A stretch of 64,000 bases of DNA from Tamarix chinensis (lineage: Eukaryota; Streptophyta; Magnoliopsida; Caryophyllales; Tamaricaceae). Both the position numbers and the translations under genes were made by a program. The notes under the pieces were generated by a model that ran no database searches, was not told the origin of the DNA, and was given only the letters and a program-made list of their open reading frames with translations. How positions within the stretch are numbered: the first letter of the stretch is position 1; each line of letters begins with the position of its first letter. Below, one piece after another: positions 50,149 through 62,740 of the stretch. Where the stretch lies: NCBI GenBank assembly GCA_030549775.1, contig CM060175.1:14891955-14955954 (forward strand), given 5' to 3'.

Positions 50149-52149
50149 AATATATAAGCTTGCAAATTGTTCGATATGAAAGAGCGTGGAAAACGTTTAA
50201 TTTATACCATAAACTATGTTAGTGACAGATTATGATTTTTGCTCTCTATTTCATAGCAAATCTAGAATTGTGTAGTTTGAATTCTTGTCATGTTTAAGGT
50301 ATCATAAGAAAGCTCTTAGGATGGTAAGTTTACCACACATTTTTCGGATCATTATTTTCTTATGTAAAAAGTTACAACCAAAATGACACAAGGTTTAAAA
50401 GCTGACAAAATGCTGAAACGATCATATAACCTCTCAGCCTCATCAGTATTTTTCCCTATCGTGCACATTTGTAAATTTTGGGTTTACCATTGTATTCATC
50501 ATGATTTTTACCTAAACTTTCAAACATAATTTGTCTTGATCTGAAGTAGTTTAAGATTAGCTATGTTTTTTTGTAAATTAGGAAGTGTTTCTAGGTGTAT
50601 AAGGGACATTTGTGTCTTTTTAACATGATTTCTATGATATTTACGGCAAATATGATTTACAATGTCATATAATTGTTATGTTATACTATGAATGATGAAT
50701 ATGTGATTATGCTATAACAATTATGCATGATTAGGGTTTTTATGCATTAAATGACCTTTAAGTATTATATGGCCAGTTTAGGTAACTTTGGCTAATTCTA
50801 AATTTTTTTCCGAATTGATAATTATGTTTATGCCACATTGAGTTTGTTTAAGTTCTTATTTAAGTATCAATTGCTAATAATATGATTTGGCATTAAAATA
50901 GCATAAAATAAGCATAGAACACCCTAAGAGTAAAGCAGTTAATTTATGTACTTAATTATGAATCTAACTTTTGTTTTGGACTTACCGATGGTTTAATATA
51001 AAGTGTTTAGGTGTTGTATTGAGTTTGGTAAATAAACAAGATTAATTGGTAATTATATGAAATAAATGAGAATTAAGGTTATCTAGGAGCTATTTAGTCT
51101 TTTACCTTTATAATAATTTTCTTAGTTTTGTTTAGCTCTAAGACAATCTTAAGGACTTTCTAAATGTACTTATGAGTTAGATGGATGTAATGTAATTATT
51201 GAATAAGGGTTTCATAAAGTCTTATTTTATGTGTGGCATGTTTCATTTAAGTGACATTCATGCAATTCTAATCATATTTTTACCATATAATTGTTGGTAT
51301 GATTCACATGTTATAAGTAATTGATACTGTTAAGTGTTTTAATTTGATTATATGAGTGGTTATAATTATTTTGAAATATAACAAGTGTGAAAGTGGGTCA
51401 TAATGGCAAGTGGGTCGTAGCACGTGATAAATGACATTTCAAAGTGATCGGCAGCATTTCAAGTAGAAGTGAATTAAGTGAAGTGATTAAGTATAAAGAT
51501 ATTGTGTTAAGTGATAATTGTTCATACTTACTAGTTGGATAGAACATTAATAATTAAAGTGGAAAATTACATAAGTCTGGACCAAGAAAGTGATTAAAAG
51601 TTTTTTAGTGGTAGTAGACTAGTAGTCAAGTTTTGTCAAAATCAGACCTCAATCTACTTTACCTAGGTTCAAACCACTAGCCAATAAGTAATATGTGTAC
51701 TTAAGTATTAGTTGTTTAATAGTGGTTATCATAAGTATTACACCTTGGTTATACCATGCCTGTAAGTGAAGCATGCTATGCAGGGTCATCTCAACCATTT
51801 TGGGCACCCTATTCAAAAATTTAAAGGAAAAAATGCATAATATATCTTAGAGTTTAAGCAAAATATAAGACATAACTTTGATTTTTCAGACACAAACGAT
51901 ATAACTTAGAAAATTACTCACCAAATAACCCTCCATAAACAATAATCCCTAATTTGTTCTCGAAATTCAAAAAAAAAAATAATCAAATTTCAGCATGCGA
52001 AAAGACAAGTTTACCCTCACCCATTTTACTCATCATTTCCTTTATTTTTCTTACCCCATTCTTTCTTCTTCCCTTTTTTCAATCAATTAGCATTTATTTT
52101 CTTTTTATTTAATCTATTTATTTATTTAAAAAAATGTAAAATAAAAAAG

Positions 52150-54528
52150 TTTAAGATTTTTAAAAATTAATCCTTTATTCCCCCTCCCCTTTTCTCTCTC
52201 TCATTCTCCCTAGTCCAATATGGATAATAATTCTGGTCTAATTGACTCGAATTCTCCAGAGACACCATTTGAGTTCTGGAAAAAAGGTCAGCAAATCCTA
52301 GACAAAATACATTCGTTCTAATTGAATTCAAATGGTCAATAGTAGGGTTTGGAGTTTATTTCCGAACCCTCAATATTTCCATTCAATTTGTTGGCTATAA
52401 ATAACCCCAATCATCCTTGCTATGCACCTTTCTTTCAACCACCGAATTTTTCTAAGTCTTGCATTCCCTCTCTTCCTTCCACACTTCAAGCCTTGTCAAT
52501 CTATTTTTTGAACACTCTTCTAATCCTATGTCTAGCTCTCTCTTGTTTCGATTGCTAAGCAAGGTAGAGTTCGATTCTAGAAAAAAGGTTGAGTAGTTTA
52601 GTTTAGCTCTTTTCCTATTTTGGCCTCAAGTTGGTATGTCCTTATCCTCCTCTATTTTAAGTTTGAAATTTGATAAGATTTTGGTATAAGGTCTGAGTTT
52701 AAGATTTTGGTTTAAGGATTTTAAAGTTGAGATTTTCCATAGTTGGAATTTCTGTTTTAAGCTTGCCTACATCAAGTAAGTGATTCTACCTTCTAAAATG
52801 ATCAGTAAGTATTCTTGCATGTTAGGTGTTATCTTTAGTTGATTCCTGCATGTTGGCATGAAGGAATATAGTGTATATGTAATTTGAATGATTATATGAC
52901 ATGGTTTGAGTAAAAAGCATGAAATTGGGTAAAAATAGGCTATGATGATCCCATGTTGAGAAATGCATGTTAATTTGGTGGGAAATATGTTAGATTAGGT
53001 CAATGCATGTTTTAATATGGTTAAGAATGATTTATATGTAAGAATCTGCATAAAACTTATGATTTGGTGCTCTGTTAGGACAAACCGATCGACGTATTAG
53101 GTCAAACCAATAAGGTGGGTAAAAATGGGAATAAAAGAGTTAATATGGATTAATATGGAAAGTTGTTTTGCTTGCTTTGTATGGGTCTTGTATGATCAAT
53201 CATCCTTATGAATAAAATACTAATTACGTAAAGCGAAAGAAAGTTAAGTTGGGTATGGGTCTGGGTTACCCGATCTTCGATTAGCTATCGGGGGTTAGTC
53301 TGCCTTCGGGTGTTTTTGGTGCCTTCGGGTGGGATCCTAAGAGGTTCCGATGCCTTACCTACTCTAGACACTAATGATGTATTAGGGGGTATCGATATCA
53401 AATGGTTTGGCTACCTAGGTGATTAGTTTCAGCTTGGACTTATGTCCATTATGATGATTGGCTTTGGCTTGGACTTATGTCCACTTAGTGATTGGCTTCG
53501 GCCTAGACTTTATGCCATGATATGTGAGACCATGTGGTAGTGCACAGTCCATCACTTGATGTTAATAAAACATGGATGGTAAATATTGGTTGAAATTTAT
53601 GAACAATGATCAAGTGAGTAGTTAATGATTGGTTAAGAAATGGAAATAATGGTATGATTGATCAAAATGAATAAAGCTGGTTCATGCACTTGGCTAATGG
53701 TTGAAATGACTAATTGGTTATGGAATGGAATATTGCTTGATTAATTAACCGATCTCATAGTTGGATAAGTAAATGGTATAATCTAAGGATTTGGATAATT
53801 AGAAATAAACCCTAGAGGTTGCTTGGATGCTCTTGTTACTATTTACGTAAGTGTTTATGTGAAAACGTTATGAATCTAAGCATGACGTATTCTACTGTGC
53901 TGGAATTGAATATGATAGCATGTTTGTATGCACTTTTACATTTATATATAGTCTTATCACGATGCATGCTGTAATTTATCTTCATGTATGGTACATTGGC
54001 ATACTTGTGTCTATTGAGGGAGCAACTTGGCTTACTCAGTACGTAACGTACCAATGTGCCCGTTTGTTCGGTCACCTACTCATTCCCATGAGTAGAGGAC
54101 CATGTGTAGGTCTTTAAGAATGGCCAGTAGAGGACTAACCTCAGTTGGGTCGGAGCTTGAGAGCAAGGACATCTAGAAGGTTTTGGTGGGGTCCATAGCG
54201 GACCATGGTTTTAATTTGGGTCTCATGCCTTAAATTATGTTTTTGTCACCCTGCACTTTATTCGCATGTATTTTGTAATGAGTTTATCGAAACCTGTTAG
54301 GGTCCTCCAATGCAAACACTCTTCAAAGTTGTTTAATTAAATTATTATTTTGCGCACTCTGTTATTTTAAGTGTTTGATTGGTTTAGCCTTATATCTGAT
54401 ATGAGGTAAGCGGTAAATGTCTATCCTATGTCAAGTACAGTGGTAACACCCCGTTTTTTTCTAGATATTTTCTACTTCTGCAATTGTTTTAATGAAATTT
54501 TTCAATAATGAAAAATGGGGATGTTACA
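52150..54528 (+). mobile_element. Family C LTR, second copy (within the MULE-like element)
   Basis: It contains the conserved TATAAATA block (52387-52415), the 'catcaagtaagtgattc' segment (52767), the dyad GTACGTAACGTAC (54039-54051) with 'cacctactcattccca', and a terminal hairpin: 'gtaacaccccgttttt' near 54443 pairs with 'aaaaatggggatgttac' ending at 54527, followed by the final A (54528). The 5' end was not found, and no ACATA partner for the right flank is visible, so the left edge is approximate and possibly deleted. Confidence 0.65.
52396..52403 (+). promoter_or_regulatory. TATA box of the family C LTR
   Basis: TATAAATA in the block 'ttgttggctataaataaccc', conserved at 8012-8032. Confidence 0.6.
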
Positions 54529-55600
54529 ACATAGCTTAACGCCACCATTGCTTCCTTTTCACCATCCCATTGCTAGTTTATTGTTGTCGCTGCCCCACCG
54601 ATCGCTAATTTGATTGCTGCCTTCTACGAGCTATTTCATCTTTGCTTTCAATTGGTTTTTCTATTGCTTTTCTCGTGTTCTCCACATGCGAGATCTAGGT
54701 GTTTTAGAGTTTGATTTTTGAGTTTTTTGGTTCATTTGGTTTGTTTTGCACCAACTACTCCTAATTTTCCCAATTTCGATAGACTTATTGGTTTGTTTCT
54801 GGAAGTTTCAATCTTAGATCTATCAAATAAAACTGAAGCTTCCATTATTAGTTTTGGTTGGAAGTTGGCTTGGATCTGTGTTTGGTGGTGTTTGTTATTG
54901 ATCAATTGTGCTAGAGTGGAGTTCCAAATATGGGATCTTGGTTTGGTTTGTTTCTGTTTGTCCAAGTCATACTCCCATCTCTGGTTGAGTTGATCCATTC
55001 AAATTTCTTCGGTTCTTCGTTGGTTTTTCATATGGTTGAGGTTCCTCAGGCAGCCGTTTTAGGTTCTTTCTTCATCTTAAGTGCTTTGTTCAGGTATGGA
55101 TTTTCCAAATCTCTTTGCGATTCTGGCTCACCGGTTTGTGTTTTCTAGACTCTGCTATCCAAGCATCTATTTGAGATGTTGCTTCTTGTGGGTGAATGGA
55201 AGAGCTAGAGTGTTGTTGCTTTGATTTGCGCTCAAGAAGAAAAATTTCAACGAGTTGAGTTATTACTCTTACCCAATAAATAATTGTTTAAATGACTAGG
55301 TTGCTAGAGTATTTCAATTATTTTGATTCTCTTAGTGCTAAGTTTTTAAAATTTTCTTTCTTGTTCTAGTTGCATAGTCTATTCTTATTTCTAATTTTAA
55401 TCAGTTAAATGATTAGTTTTTGATTTACGTGATTATTTTTTGTCAATAAATAAATAATAAAATTAATAAGATTGAGGAAAAGTAAGAGAGAGTAAAAAAA
55501 TATACACTATATATTTTTCAAATTAACAACTATTAATTGAAATGAAAATATAATTATAAATAAAAATATACAAAAAAAGAAAAAGGTATAATAGTAATGT
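54529..55600 (+). other. Higher-GC internal segment of the MULE-like element
   Basis: 54530-55250 is less AT-rich than its surroundings. It has an open frame at 54718-54993 (91 aa, several Trp/Cys) and a 'gttcaggtatgg' splice-donor-like site at about 55091. I do not recognise the reading. It could be MULE leader sequence or a captured host fragment. 55250-55600 is AT-rich and leads into the right TIR. Confidence 0.35.
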
Positions 55601-55831
55601 TGACAATAGCTAATTGATTAAAAAAGAATAAGAAGAGGAGGAGGGGAAGGGATAAAAAAAATGGAGAAATGATGAGTAAAATGGGTGAGGATCAAATCGT
55701 CTTTTCATAGACTCAAAATTGAATTGTGAAAGCAAATTAGCAGCAAACTTAGGATTATATCATCTGTTACTGAAAACTCAAGGTTATATTGCATATTTTG
55801 CCTAAACTCAAAGTTATATCATGCATTTTTC

Positions 55832-56555
55832 AATTAAAAAGTAGTTCCCTATAAAATAATTATAAATCTATTACATAAGATAATCATCTTGAAATTATTT
55901 TCTTACAAATGCAGTACAATTTTTTTTCCCCAAAGTTCCAAAAGATGTTAATTTTGAAAGCGCCTCGGTGCAAACTTTGTGTTTTATATTCTACTTTACC
56001 ATCCCTGCTTTTGTTTGTTTTGCAAATGGTGGGCGAAAAGATCATTTTCATTGTTCATACGATAAGTTATATAAGGACATATTATTTTGTATCAAACGAT
56101 GCAATTTTGAAATGAATCATGACTGTCTCACGAATTCCATTTTCCCATTGATATTTTTACTTGTAAAATATCGTATTTAAATAAATATACTTTTAGTACA
56201 TTAGTATGGAATAACTAATAACCAAACCATCCCCTAAGTATATTGTGTATACTTAAAAATATTGTTTATATAGACTCAAATATAAAATAATTAACTATGT
56301 ATCTAAATCAAGTAATATATTCAACCTAATACATAGCATAAAGCATTCAAACATCAAACTAAACTAAGAGTAGAATATAATTAGAAATAAATTTAAAAAT
56401 TAGAATATATTTAAAAGTAAGCACAAGAAAACAAATAAAAATTATAGTTTAAAGGACTTACAGACACAAGCTAGCTAATTACACTGCTATTGATTCCCTT
56501 CTTTTTTATAATGTTCTGCTTTTAATTCCTCGTCCATTCGTAAGGACTTGAGGCA
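55832..56555. other. AT-rich DNA, nothing recognised
   Basis: The overlapping open frames at 55909-56180 show no recognisable features and look like chance readings. Confidence 0.4.
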
Positions 56556-56559
56556 GCCG

Positions 56560-56690
56560 TATAGGCCCATACAATATATCCATGAATAGGCCTGTAACAG
56601 ACTACAAAATAAATCTATAATAAAATGACAGATAGGGGGAATGAACCAGGGACATGACCACTAGGTTGCAAAAGTGTTTCGTTGTAATAC
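56560..56690 (-). mobile_element. Possible tRNA-derived SINE fragment
   Basis: On the minus strand 'caacctagtggtcatgtccc' is followed by 'tggttcattccccc', resembling the A-box/B-box head (GGTTCRANNCC-like) of plant tRNA SINEs. No tail or target duplication was identified. Confidence 0.3.
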
Positions 56691-56699
56691 TTACGCTAA

Positions 56700-57179
56700 A
56701 AACTATGCAGGGGCCCTTTAGGACTTGAAGTCCCTGCGTAGGTGCTCACCCTGCATTTGCCAATCAACAACCCTAATGATATGCCTCTTGAGTAATAATA
56801 TTACTCGGTACGAAATGTACCTTAGTAGTCATTGGTCATTCAAACGAGTAGATACCACTTGTTATTTCACAGGTATTTATTGATATCGGTGTTTTTGATA
56901 TGATGCCTAGGTTAGAAGTAGTGTTGTGGCGTCCTGAGAACTTTTAGTCCTCTATTTTCCATTATTTCCATCTCTTTTGATCTGTTTTGTAATTTTATAT
57001 CATCTGAAATCAGGTGCTTCCCACATATGAGTTACTTTTATCTTTGCATTTGACATAGATTAAGTATAGGAAATACCTTTTCCTTATTAGAAGCGATAGT
57101 AATACCCTACGCTATCGTTTTTGGCTTTCTAGAAACCTTTTTTTCTAAAAAAATAATTCGTAAAAATAGGAGAGTTACA
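56700..57179 (+). mobile_element. LTR 3' end, family B or related
   Basis: It has 'ttactcggtacgaaatgtacc' (dyad GGTACGAAATGTACC, 56807-56821), 'catt.aaacgagtag' in the position of the conserved block, a 'gtaataccctacgc' element near 57090 and a terminus GAGAGTTACA at 57179. The order equals the 3' third of the family A and C LTRs. It probably closes the family B copy interrupted by the MULE-like element. Confidence 0.5.
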
Positions 57180-58059
57180 ATGGATATACAAATCTAAGGC
57201 CACCATAAGAGGATAGCATTACACAGTAATCAATTAGTTACAAATAATACTATTTAATAGAATTAATATCTAAACAACAATAGTTACTGATAACTAAGTG
57301 CTTGAGCCCAAAGTAACTTTCCTAACAATAGAACTTAGCTAGATTAGGTTAGTTAATACTTGCAACTTAAGTAAAAGTTTCTGAGCATATACAATCTATT
57401 AACATATTATCTAATAAAACTAAGTATGTCTTGCCAAAGCATCTTAGATCGTAACATGTCTGATAAGGTTGGTCGGTACATGGCCATATTATTTCATAGG
57501 TTGAATCATTCTTATTGTAATAGGGAAAGGTGATACTTGCAGGTGCCTTTTTGGATGGAGTAAGGGCTAGGAGTAAACGGATTTAAATTTAGAAATTAGT
57601 TATTATCTTTAAATTTGAATATTATATCATGATTTAAATAAGCACATATATTATTTAGAATATATTACTATATTAAGATATTAGAAAATAATAAAATAAA
57701 ATATCTTACTAGGAGTTATATTGCCTGTTAAGAGAGTTTCTTATTCCTAATTATTTTCTCTTATTAGAAGTACCTAGGCCTTAGTACTATGTTATTCGAT
57801 AGATTTGAATGAATATCAAATTGAATTGTTGAATGGTATATGTTACTGATGAATATATATTATGCCATATTTTATATCTTTTTAATCTTAGTTTTTAGTC
57901 TTTTATTTGAGTAATATATAAGAATAATTATAATTTTATACTTAAGTGATAATAATCTTATAAATTTTAGTAATTAAACTAAAATGATATCAAATAAGTG
58001 AATTTAAAGTATAAGATTATTTATTATTTTATTTTATTTTATAGGTAAAATAAAATAAA
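57180..58059. other. AT-rich DNA, nothing recognised
   Basis: No gene or element edge could be supported; the start of the gypsy LTR that follows may lie here. Confidence 0.35.
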
Positions 58060-59608
58060 TAAATAAGTTTGGGTCTTTAGGACCAAAGGTCCAAAGGACA
58101 AAAGGCCCAAAAGAAAAGGTAAGAAGCAGTCAGCGCATAGTTGGTGTTAAAAAAAAAGTTATAAAAGCTAGGAGAGCCAACGGAGAGGCAGAGACGCAGC
58201 AGACAGAAGCTGATGGCGGCAGAAAAGAAAGAAAGAGGGAAGGGGAGAGAGAGAGGTGGACGAAGAACATAGCAAAAGAAGACAAAAGAGGGGGAAAAAA
58301 GCCAGCCACCGAAAGAAAAATAAATTAAAAGAAGGGAGACGCACAAAGAACAGATAAGCCAGAGCAGTAGAAGAAGCGGCTGGGAGGACTTGACGAAGGC
58401 AGAAGAATACAAAAAGAAAAGAAGCCAGACGCACAGATAAAGGGTGGCATGCAACATTTGACACACACCATCAGAAAAATAAGAAAGAGAGCCACCGAAA
58501 AAGAGAATGCACGGAAATTCACGCAAGCCGAGAGAGAAAAGGAAAGAGAAAAGAGAGGCAAAATTTTATTTCAGATAAAATTTAGTAATTTTTCATCTGA
58601 ATAAATTACTGAACTTTCATCCATAATTAATTTTGGTTATTTCTTTTTCTATTTCTCATATATATTTTTGGGTAATTAATTTGATTATTATGACTATCTA
58701 ATTATTTATTTCTGGAAAATAGATTGAAACCCTAGATTATATTGAGATATAATATTATTTTTCTTTGTTTCATGATATTGTTCTTTGACTCTATTTGAAT
58801 TGCTATCGTTTATATATATGATTCTATTAAATATGACTTATATGGTGCACGCTTTGTTTAGGCTTCCTCATAGTGACAGTATGTAGGCCTATTTACTTGC
58901 TAGAGGGCTATATAAATATGCTAGAATTTATATATATAAATTGCAGCTAGGTCAGATAACAATTCACCTAATAATTTTATGATTCTAACCGAAGTAGTGA
59001 AATGCTTAGTACGTGTGGGTCAAGAGAAAGAAATACAACTAGACATACTTATTGTACTAGTATGGGTACTTAGATTGACATCCTTTCACTTGTGTTTAAT
59101 GCATTAAATCTAGTTAAATATAGAAGCCGCTTGTTACTACTATACTGCTAGTATTTAATCGGATTTAATATTGACACTTTATCATATTAATTATTTTAGA
59201 AAAGTAATATAAGGTTTATAGACCTACTTTTGGCTTACAACTTGGTCAATCTCCTTCTCATGATTAAAAGATGATTTAGAAATTATTATTATATTTTGAC
59301 CTAATCTAATAGTGGATTTTAATTTCCCTAGCACGTTTATCATATTTGTAGTTATCTATTATTTTTATTAATTTCTTTTATTTATTCTTTTTATTATTTT
59401 CTATTTTTAAAACCCCATAATTGTTTCATCTTATTATTTATTTCATGTTTTTATTTATTAATTTATTTTTATTATTTGTGACTTGTGAGCTAGTTAAATA
59501 GAGATAAATCATCTCAATCTCGAACATAGAACAATACCCTAATTTATTAATACTATAATTGATTCTAAGATGGTTTAAATTGCATGTCGGCTACGGACAC
59601 ACCAATTT
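58060..59608 (+). mobile_element. LTR of a gypsy (Athila/Tat-like) element
   Basis: This lies immediately upstream of a primer-binding-site-like stretch and the gag reading. It has a purine-rich segment (58070-58560) and an AT-rich 3' part. 59205-59475 is repeated in inverted orientation at 61045-61320. The 5' boundary was not found. The long hydrophobic minus-strand readings at 58077-58561 are shadows of the purine-rich tract. Confidence 0.5.
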
Positions 59609-59624
59609 TTAGCGCCATTGCTAG
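59609..59624 (+). other. Degenerate primer-binding site
   Basis: 'tttagcgccattgctag' resembles 'tttggcgccgttgccgg', the site found upstream of gag in plant Athila/Tat elements. A similar site is at 62599-62617. Confidence 0.6.
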
Positions 59625-59803
59625 ATATCGATAACTTTGCCTGTATTTTACTAGTAATAATTTTTATTAGTATTATGTGTGTTTTTCTTTAGTCATTTTA
59701 TTGTTATTGTTGTTGTTGTTACTATTCTTTTGTGCATTCTCTTTTTATCTAGTATGGTCTACTCGGTTATGGTGTTTTTCTTATTTCAGGTACTCACTGG
59801 TAA

Positions 59804-61016
59804 ATGCATACAAGAGGGAAACCACAAAAAGAGTTTATACCAGTGAATTTTGAGTTAGAGAGATTCATTCAAGCAACTAGAAAGTTAAGAATTTCTAGTT
59901 ATCCTTCATCACCAAAACTCGAAGATGAGCTTTTTGGTTCTTCATCATCACTGGACTTTGAAAAAGCGGTTTTAAATATCAGCACATCATTAACAAAAGA
60001 GCCTATCTACTTCCCTCAAATGGTACCCAACAAGATTTTGAAGGAGCTGGCAGCCCATAATACAGCTGAAGCTGTACCTACATATAATAGCTACCCTAAG
60101 CCTGCTGATGGAAAAGAAAAAGACTTTGAGCTAAAATCCAGCCTAATTCATCACCTTCCTACTTTCTATAGGCTCCCAAGTAAAGATCCCAATAAACTCC
60201 TACAGAAGTTCCAATTTGTATGTGTCTCCATGTGCTCCAAGGAGGCAAACCTTCAAATATTAAAGCTCAAGGCATTTCTATTTTCCTTGATAAATAGTGC
60301 GAAGCACTAGCTTTAAGAACTACCTACAGGGCAGATATACTCATGGGACACCTTGGCTAGTGCATATTTATACAAGTATTTTCCAGCTTCACGTGTCACG
60401 GTACTGAGAAAAAGGATCACAGGTATCTAGCAAGAGCCTAACGAAACATTCCATGCTTACTACAATAGGTACAAGGCCTTGCTATCACAGTGCCCACAAC
60501 ATGAGATAAAGGAAGAAAACTTGTTGTAATGCTTCTATGAGGGCCTCACTCCACTCGAGACGAATATGTTGGACGTAGTGAGTGGTGGTGGCTCTTTCAT
60601 AGATAAGGATCCCACTTCAGCTCAAGCCTTATTGAAAAATTGAGCCTCTACCGCACAACAATACGATGGCCTTTCCACCCGTACAAAAGTAAATGAGGAA
60701 AGTGTAGATCAATTTGATAATAGACTTCACCAACTCACTACTCTTATTTTACAGATTACCACGACTACCAGAGCTGTTACCACATGTGGAGTATGTTTAG
60801 TGATAGGACATCCTTGGGATAAATGCCCACAAATGATTGGAGGATAGGATCATGTGCAAGAAAATGTTATTGAATTTTCAAATACTTATCATCCAGGTAT
60901 ACGCAACCATCTTAATTTCCGTTGGAAAGATATTATTCTTAATCCTCCAAGTTTCAACCAAGTGACACCGAGTTTTAATTAAAAACCACAAGGAGGATCT
61001 TCTCAACCCTCTTAGA
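59804..61016 (+). pseudogene. Ty3/gypsy gag relic with CCHC zinc knuckle
   Basis: The open frame 59804-60310 (168 aa) carries FELKSSLIHHLPTFYRL, DPNKLLQKFQFVC and LKAFLFSL, the start of the Athila/Tat-type retrotransposon gag domain ('FELKs.liHlLPtF.Gl', 'DPhkHL.eF..vC', 'iklkaFPFSL'). After its stop at 60308-60310 the same domain continues through further stops: LASAYLYKYFPASRV, LRKRITGI, QEPNETFHAYYNRYKALLSQ, CPQHEIKEENLL, CFYEGLTPLETNMLDVVSGG. Near 60790-60832 there is a zinc knuckle CGVCLVIGHPWDKC (CX2CX4HX4C). No protease or polymerase follows. It is decayed and probably truncated by the inverted LTR fragment at 61045. Confidence 0.85.
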
Positions 61017-61044
61017 GCCAATTTTAGTATTGGTAACTGGCTCA

Positions 61045-61370
61045 CAAATAATGAAAATAAATTAATAAATAAAAACACAAAATAAATAATAAGATGAACT
61101 AATTGTAGGGTTTTACAAATAGAAAATAATAAAATAAATAAATAAAAGAAATTAATAAAAATAATAGATAACTGCAAATATGATAAATGTGCTAGGGAAA
61201 TCGAAATCCACCAATAAATTAGGTCAAGACATAATAATAATTTCTAAGTCAACTTTTAATCATGTGGAGGAAATTGACCATGTTGTAAGCCAAAAACAGA
61301 CCTATACACCTTATATTACTTTCCTAAAATAATTAATACGACAAAACGTCAATAATAAATCCTATTAAAT
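61045..61370 (-). mobile_element. Inverted LTR fragment, copy of 59160-59475
   Basis: The reverse complement of 61255-61312 matches 59205-59262 at about 85 percent by eye (shared 'tttttggcttacaac' or 'cttttggcttacaac'), and similarity continues through 61045-61250. It forms an inverted repeat with the upstream gypsy LTR around the gag relic. Confidence 0.75.
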
Positions 61371-61930
61371 AGTTTCTCCACATGCCCACTTAGTTTCTCT
61401 ACTTTCAATTCCCCTTTTCTTGTTCCCAAATCCCTTCCTTAGTTCCCAACCTGGCACAATTTACTATCAGAGCAACATCCCATTCAAAATCTAGCCTTAG
61501 TCGACAAATTCCTAGTCAACTAGAAAGTGGCCAAATGAACTCTCAATTCCATCAATTCAATATCTACAACACTAGTTAAGCGGTAATTAAAATTTAATCC
61601 ACCCTAGCCAAAATCTAATTAAAACCTAACTCTACCTTCTGCTAAAAGCAAAATCGAGAAAAGTTGACATCAAATGAAAGAAATAAAGTTTAAACGCACA
61701 AATCAAAGTGTGAGAATAATTTAAGACCATGTAAGGTAATACAAGTAGAGTTTGAAACCGCTAAGATTTCATCTAATTAGTGTTCGCAACCCTTGTGAAC
61801 CCTGCCACCAAGTTTGGTCGTTCAGCTGGCATTTACCATTACTCGCAAATGATTGCTATGGTGCTACCTCCTTCTCCTTTGGTTGTTAGCGTTCCACTAG
61901 GGATCTTAATGAGTCAAATGAAGTCGAAAC
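61371..61930. other. Repeat-derived DNA with a possible iMet primer-binding site
   Basis: 'tttactatcagagcaac' at about 61460-61476 resembles the TGGTATCAGAGC initiator-Met primer-binding site of many LTR elements, preceded by a pyrimidine-rich stretch. No coding was recognised downstream; the short frame at 61780-61992 is not recognisable. Confidence 0.3.
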
Positions 61931-61934
61931 ATCT

Positions 61935-62575
61935 ACTATTTGAGCTTGGTTTGTTTACAAGCCAAGTCGGCTTGTTATTAGACAAGCCCTAAATATTGGT
62001 ATTTGAGCTTAACTCGTTTATAGACGAGTTGAGCCAAGCCACATCAAGATAGATCACGAACCGGCTCTAATAATAAAAAATAAATTGAGTTATTTGAATT
62101 TATTCCATTAGAAGCTTGTTTATTAACTTAATTCATATATGCAAATATTTTGTTATTGAATATAAGATTTTAATAACATGTATTATATTCTCATCGCCTT
62201 CATACTCAACTAGTTTATGTATAACATGGCACATAGTTTGAAATTAGTTGTTGTAAAAGAATGAATAAGCACTACATACATATAATGTGGTACTTATAAA
62301 TAAGCCTCTAACAAATATTTAATTAAGCCTCCGACAAGTTTTTTAACGATCTTCAATCAAGTTTTAAAGTGAGCCTCTAATCGAGCTAACTCATGAACAA
62401 ATGAGTTAAACCTACTCTAGCTTGAGTTTGGTTTGTTTGATAAATGAACCTAAGAATAAGGCATGGGTTAGACTTGTTTAACTAAATAAGCAAGCCAAGT
62501 TAAACCTTTGTCAAACCAAATTGAATCAGTTTGCGAGCCGGCTTGGTTCGACAATAACCCTACGTGCCACCCCAC
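61935..62575. repeat. Degenerate 'gagcttggtttgtttacaag' dispersed repeat
   Basis: Recurrent words such as 'gagcttggtttgtttacaag', 'tcgtttatagacgagttgag' and 'gagtttggtttgtttgataa', with 'gcaagccaag' or 'gagccggcttggtt' in inverse sense, resemble a dispersed repeat found in many plant genomes ('gagctcggctcgtttacaag' type). Edges are unclear. Confidence 0.45.
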
Positions 62576-62598
62576 TCTGCTACTTCTAATGCCTGTCT

Positions 62599-62617
62599 GG
62601 GCGCCATTGCTAGGAGA
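62599..62617 (+). other. Second degenerate gypsy primer-binding site
   Basis: 'ggcgccattgctaggaga' corresponds to 'ggcgccgttgccggggac'. It implies that LTR sequence ends just upstream and gypsy internal sequence follows, interrupted by the hAT-type MITE. Confidence 0.55.
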
Positions 62618-62740
62618 AACTGTTGTAGTGTTCCGTGATTCTTTATAGGTCTGAGTTTGGTTTTTAGTTATTTGTTTATCATGAGTACTGTATAAAAAAA
62701 TGTTGCCTACAAAAGAAGGGGGGGAAAAGAGAGAAAAGGG

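Larger units (their letters stand above)
47900..51826 (+). mobile_element. Family B LTR-like material, second copy
   Basis: 48040 onward matches 16240 onward and 51490-51760 matches 18290-18500, in the same order and strand, so this is a second family B copy. It is interrupted by a CCGC-rich repeat (49577-50148) and broken at about 51826 by a MULE-like element. Its 3' end is probably the LTR terminus at 57179. Boundaries are uncertain. Confidence 0.45.
51827..55831. mobile_element. MULE-like element with long terminal inverted repeats
   Basis: 51827-52120 and the reverse complement of 55600-55831 are similar over roughly 200-300 bp. Both begin GAAAAA(A)TGCATRATATA, then 'gagttta.gcaaaatat', 'tttcag' and 'acccattttactcatcattt'. 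Flanking 9-mers AATTTAAAG (51818-51826) and AATTAAAAA (55832-55840) match at seven of nine positions, consistent with a decayed 9-bp MULE target duplication. Inside lie a family C LTR (to 54528) and about 1 kb of higher-GC sequence. No transposase was recognised. Confidence 0.6.

Noticed and set aside
54718..54998. Opposed 91-aa and 88-aa frames on both strands
   Set aside because: Mutually overlapping and unrecognised; kept only as an uncharacterised internal segment.
58077..58561. 149-aa hydrophobic minus-strand frame
   Set aside because: Complement of a purine-rich gypsy LTR tract, with no recognisable motif and overlapping alternatives.
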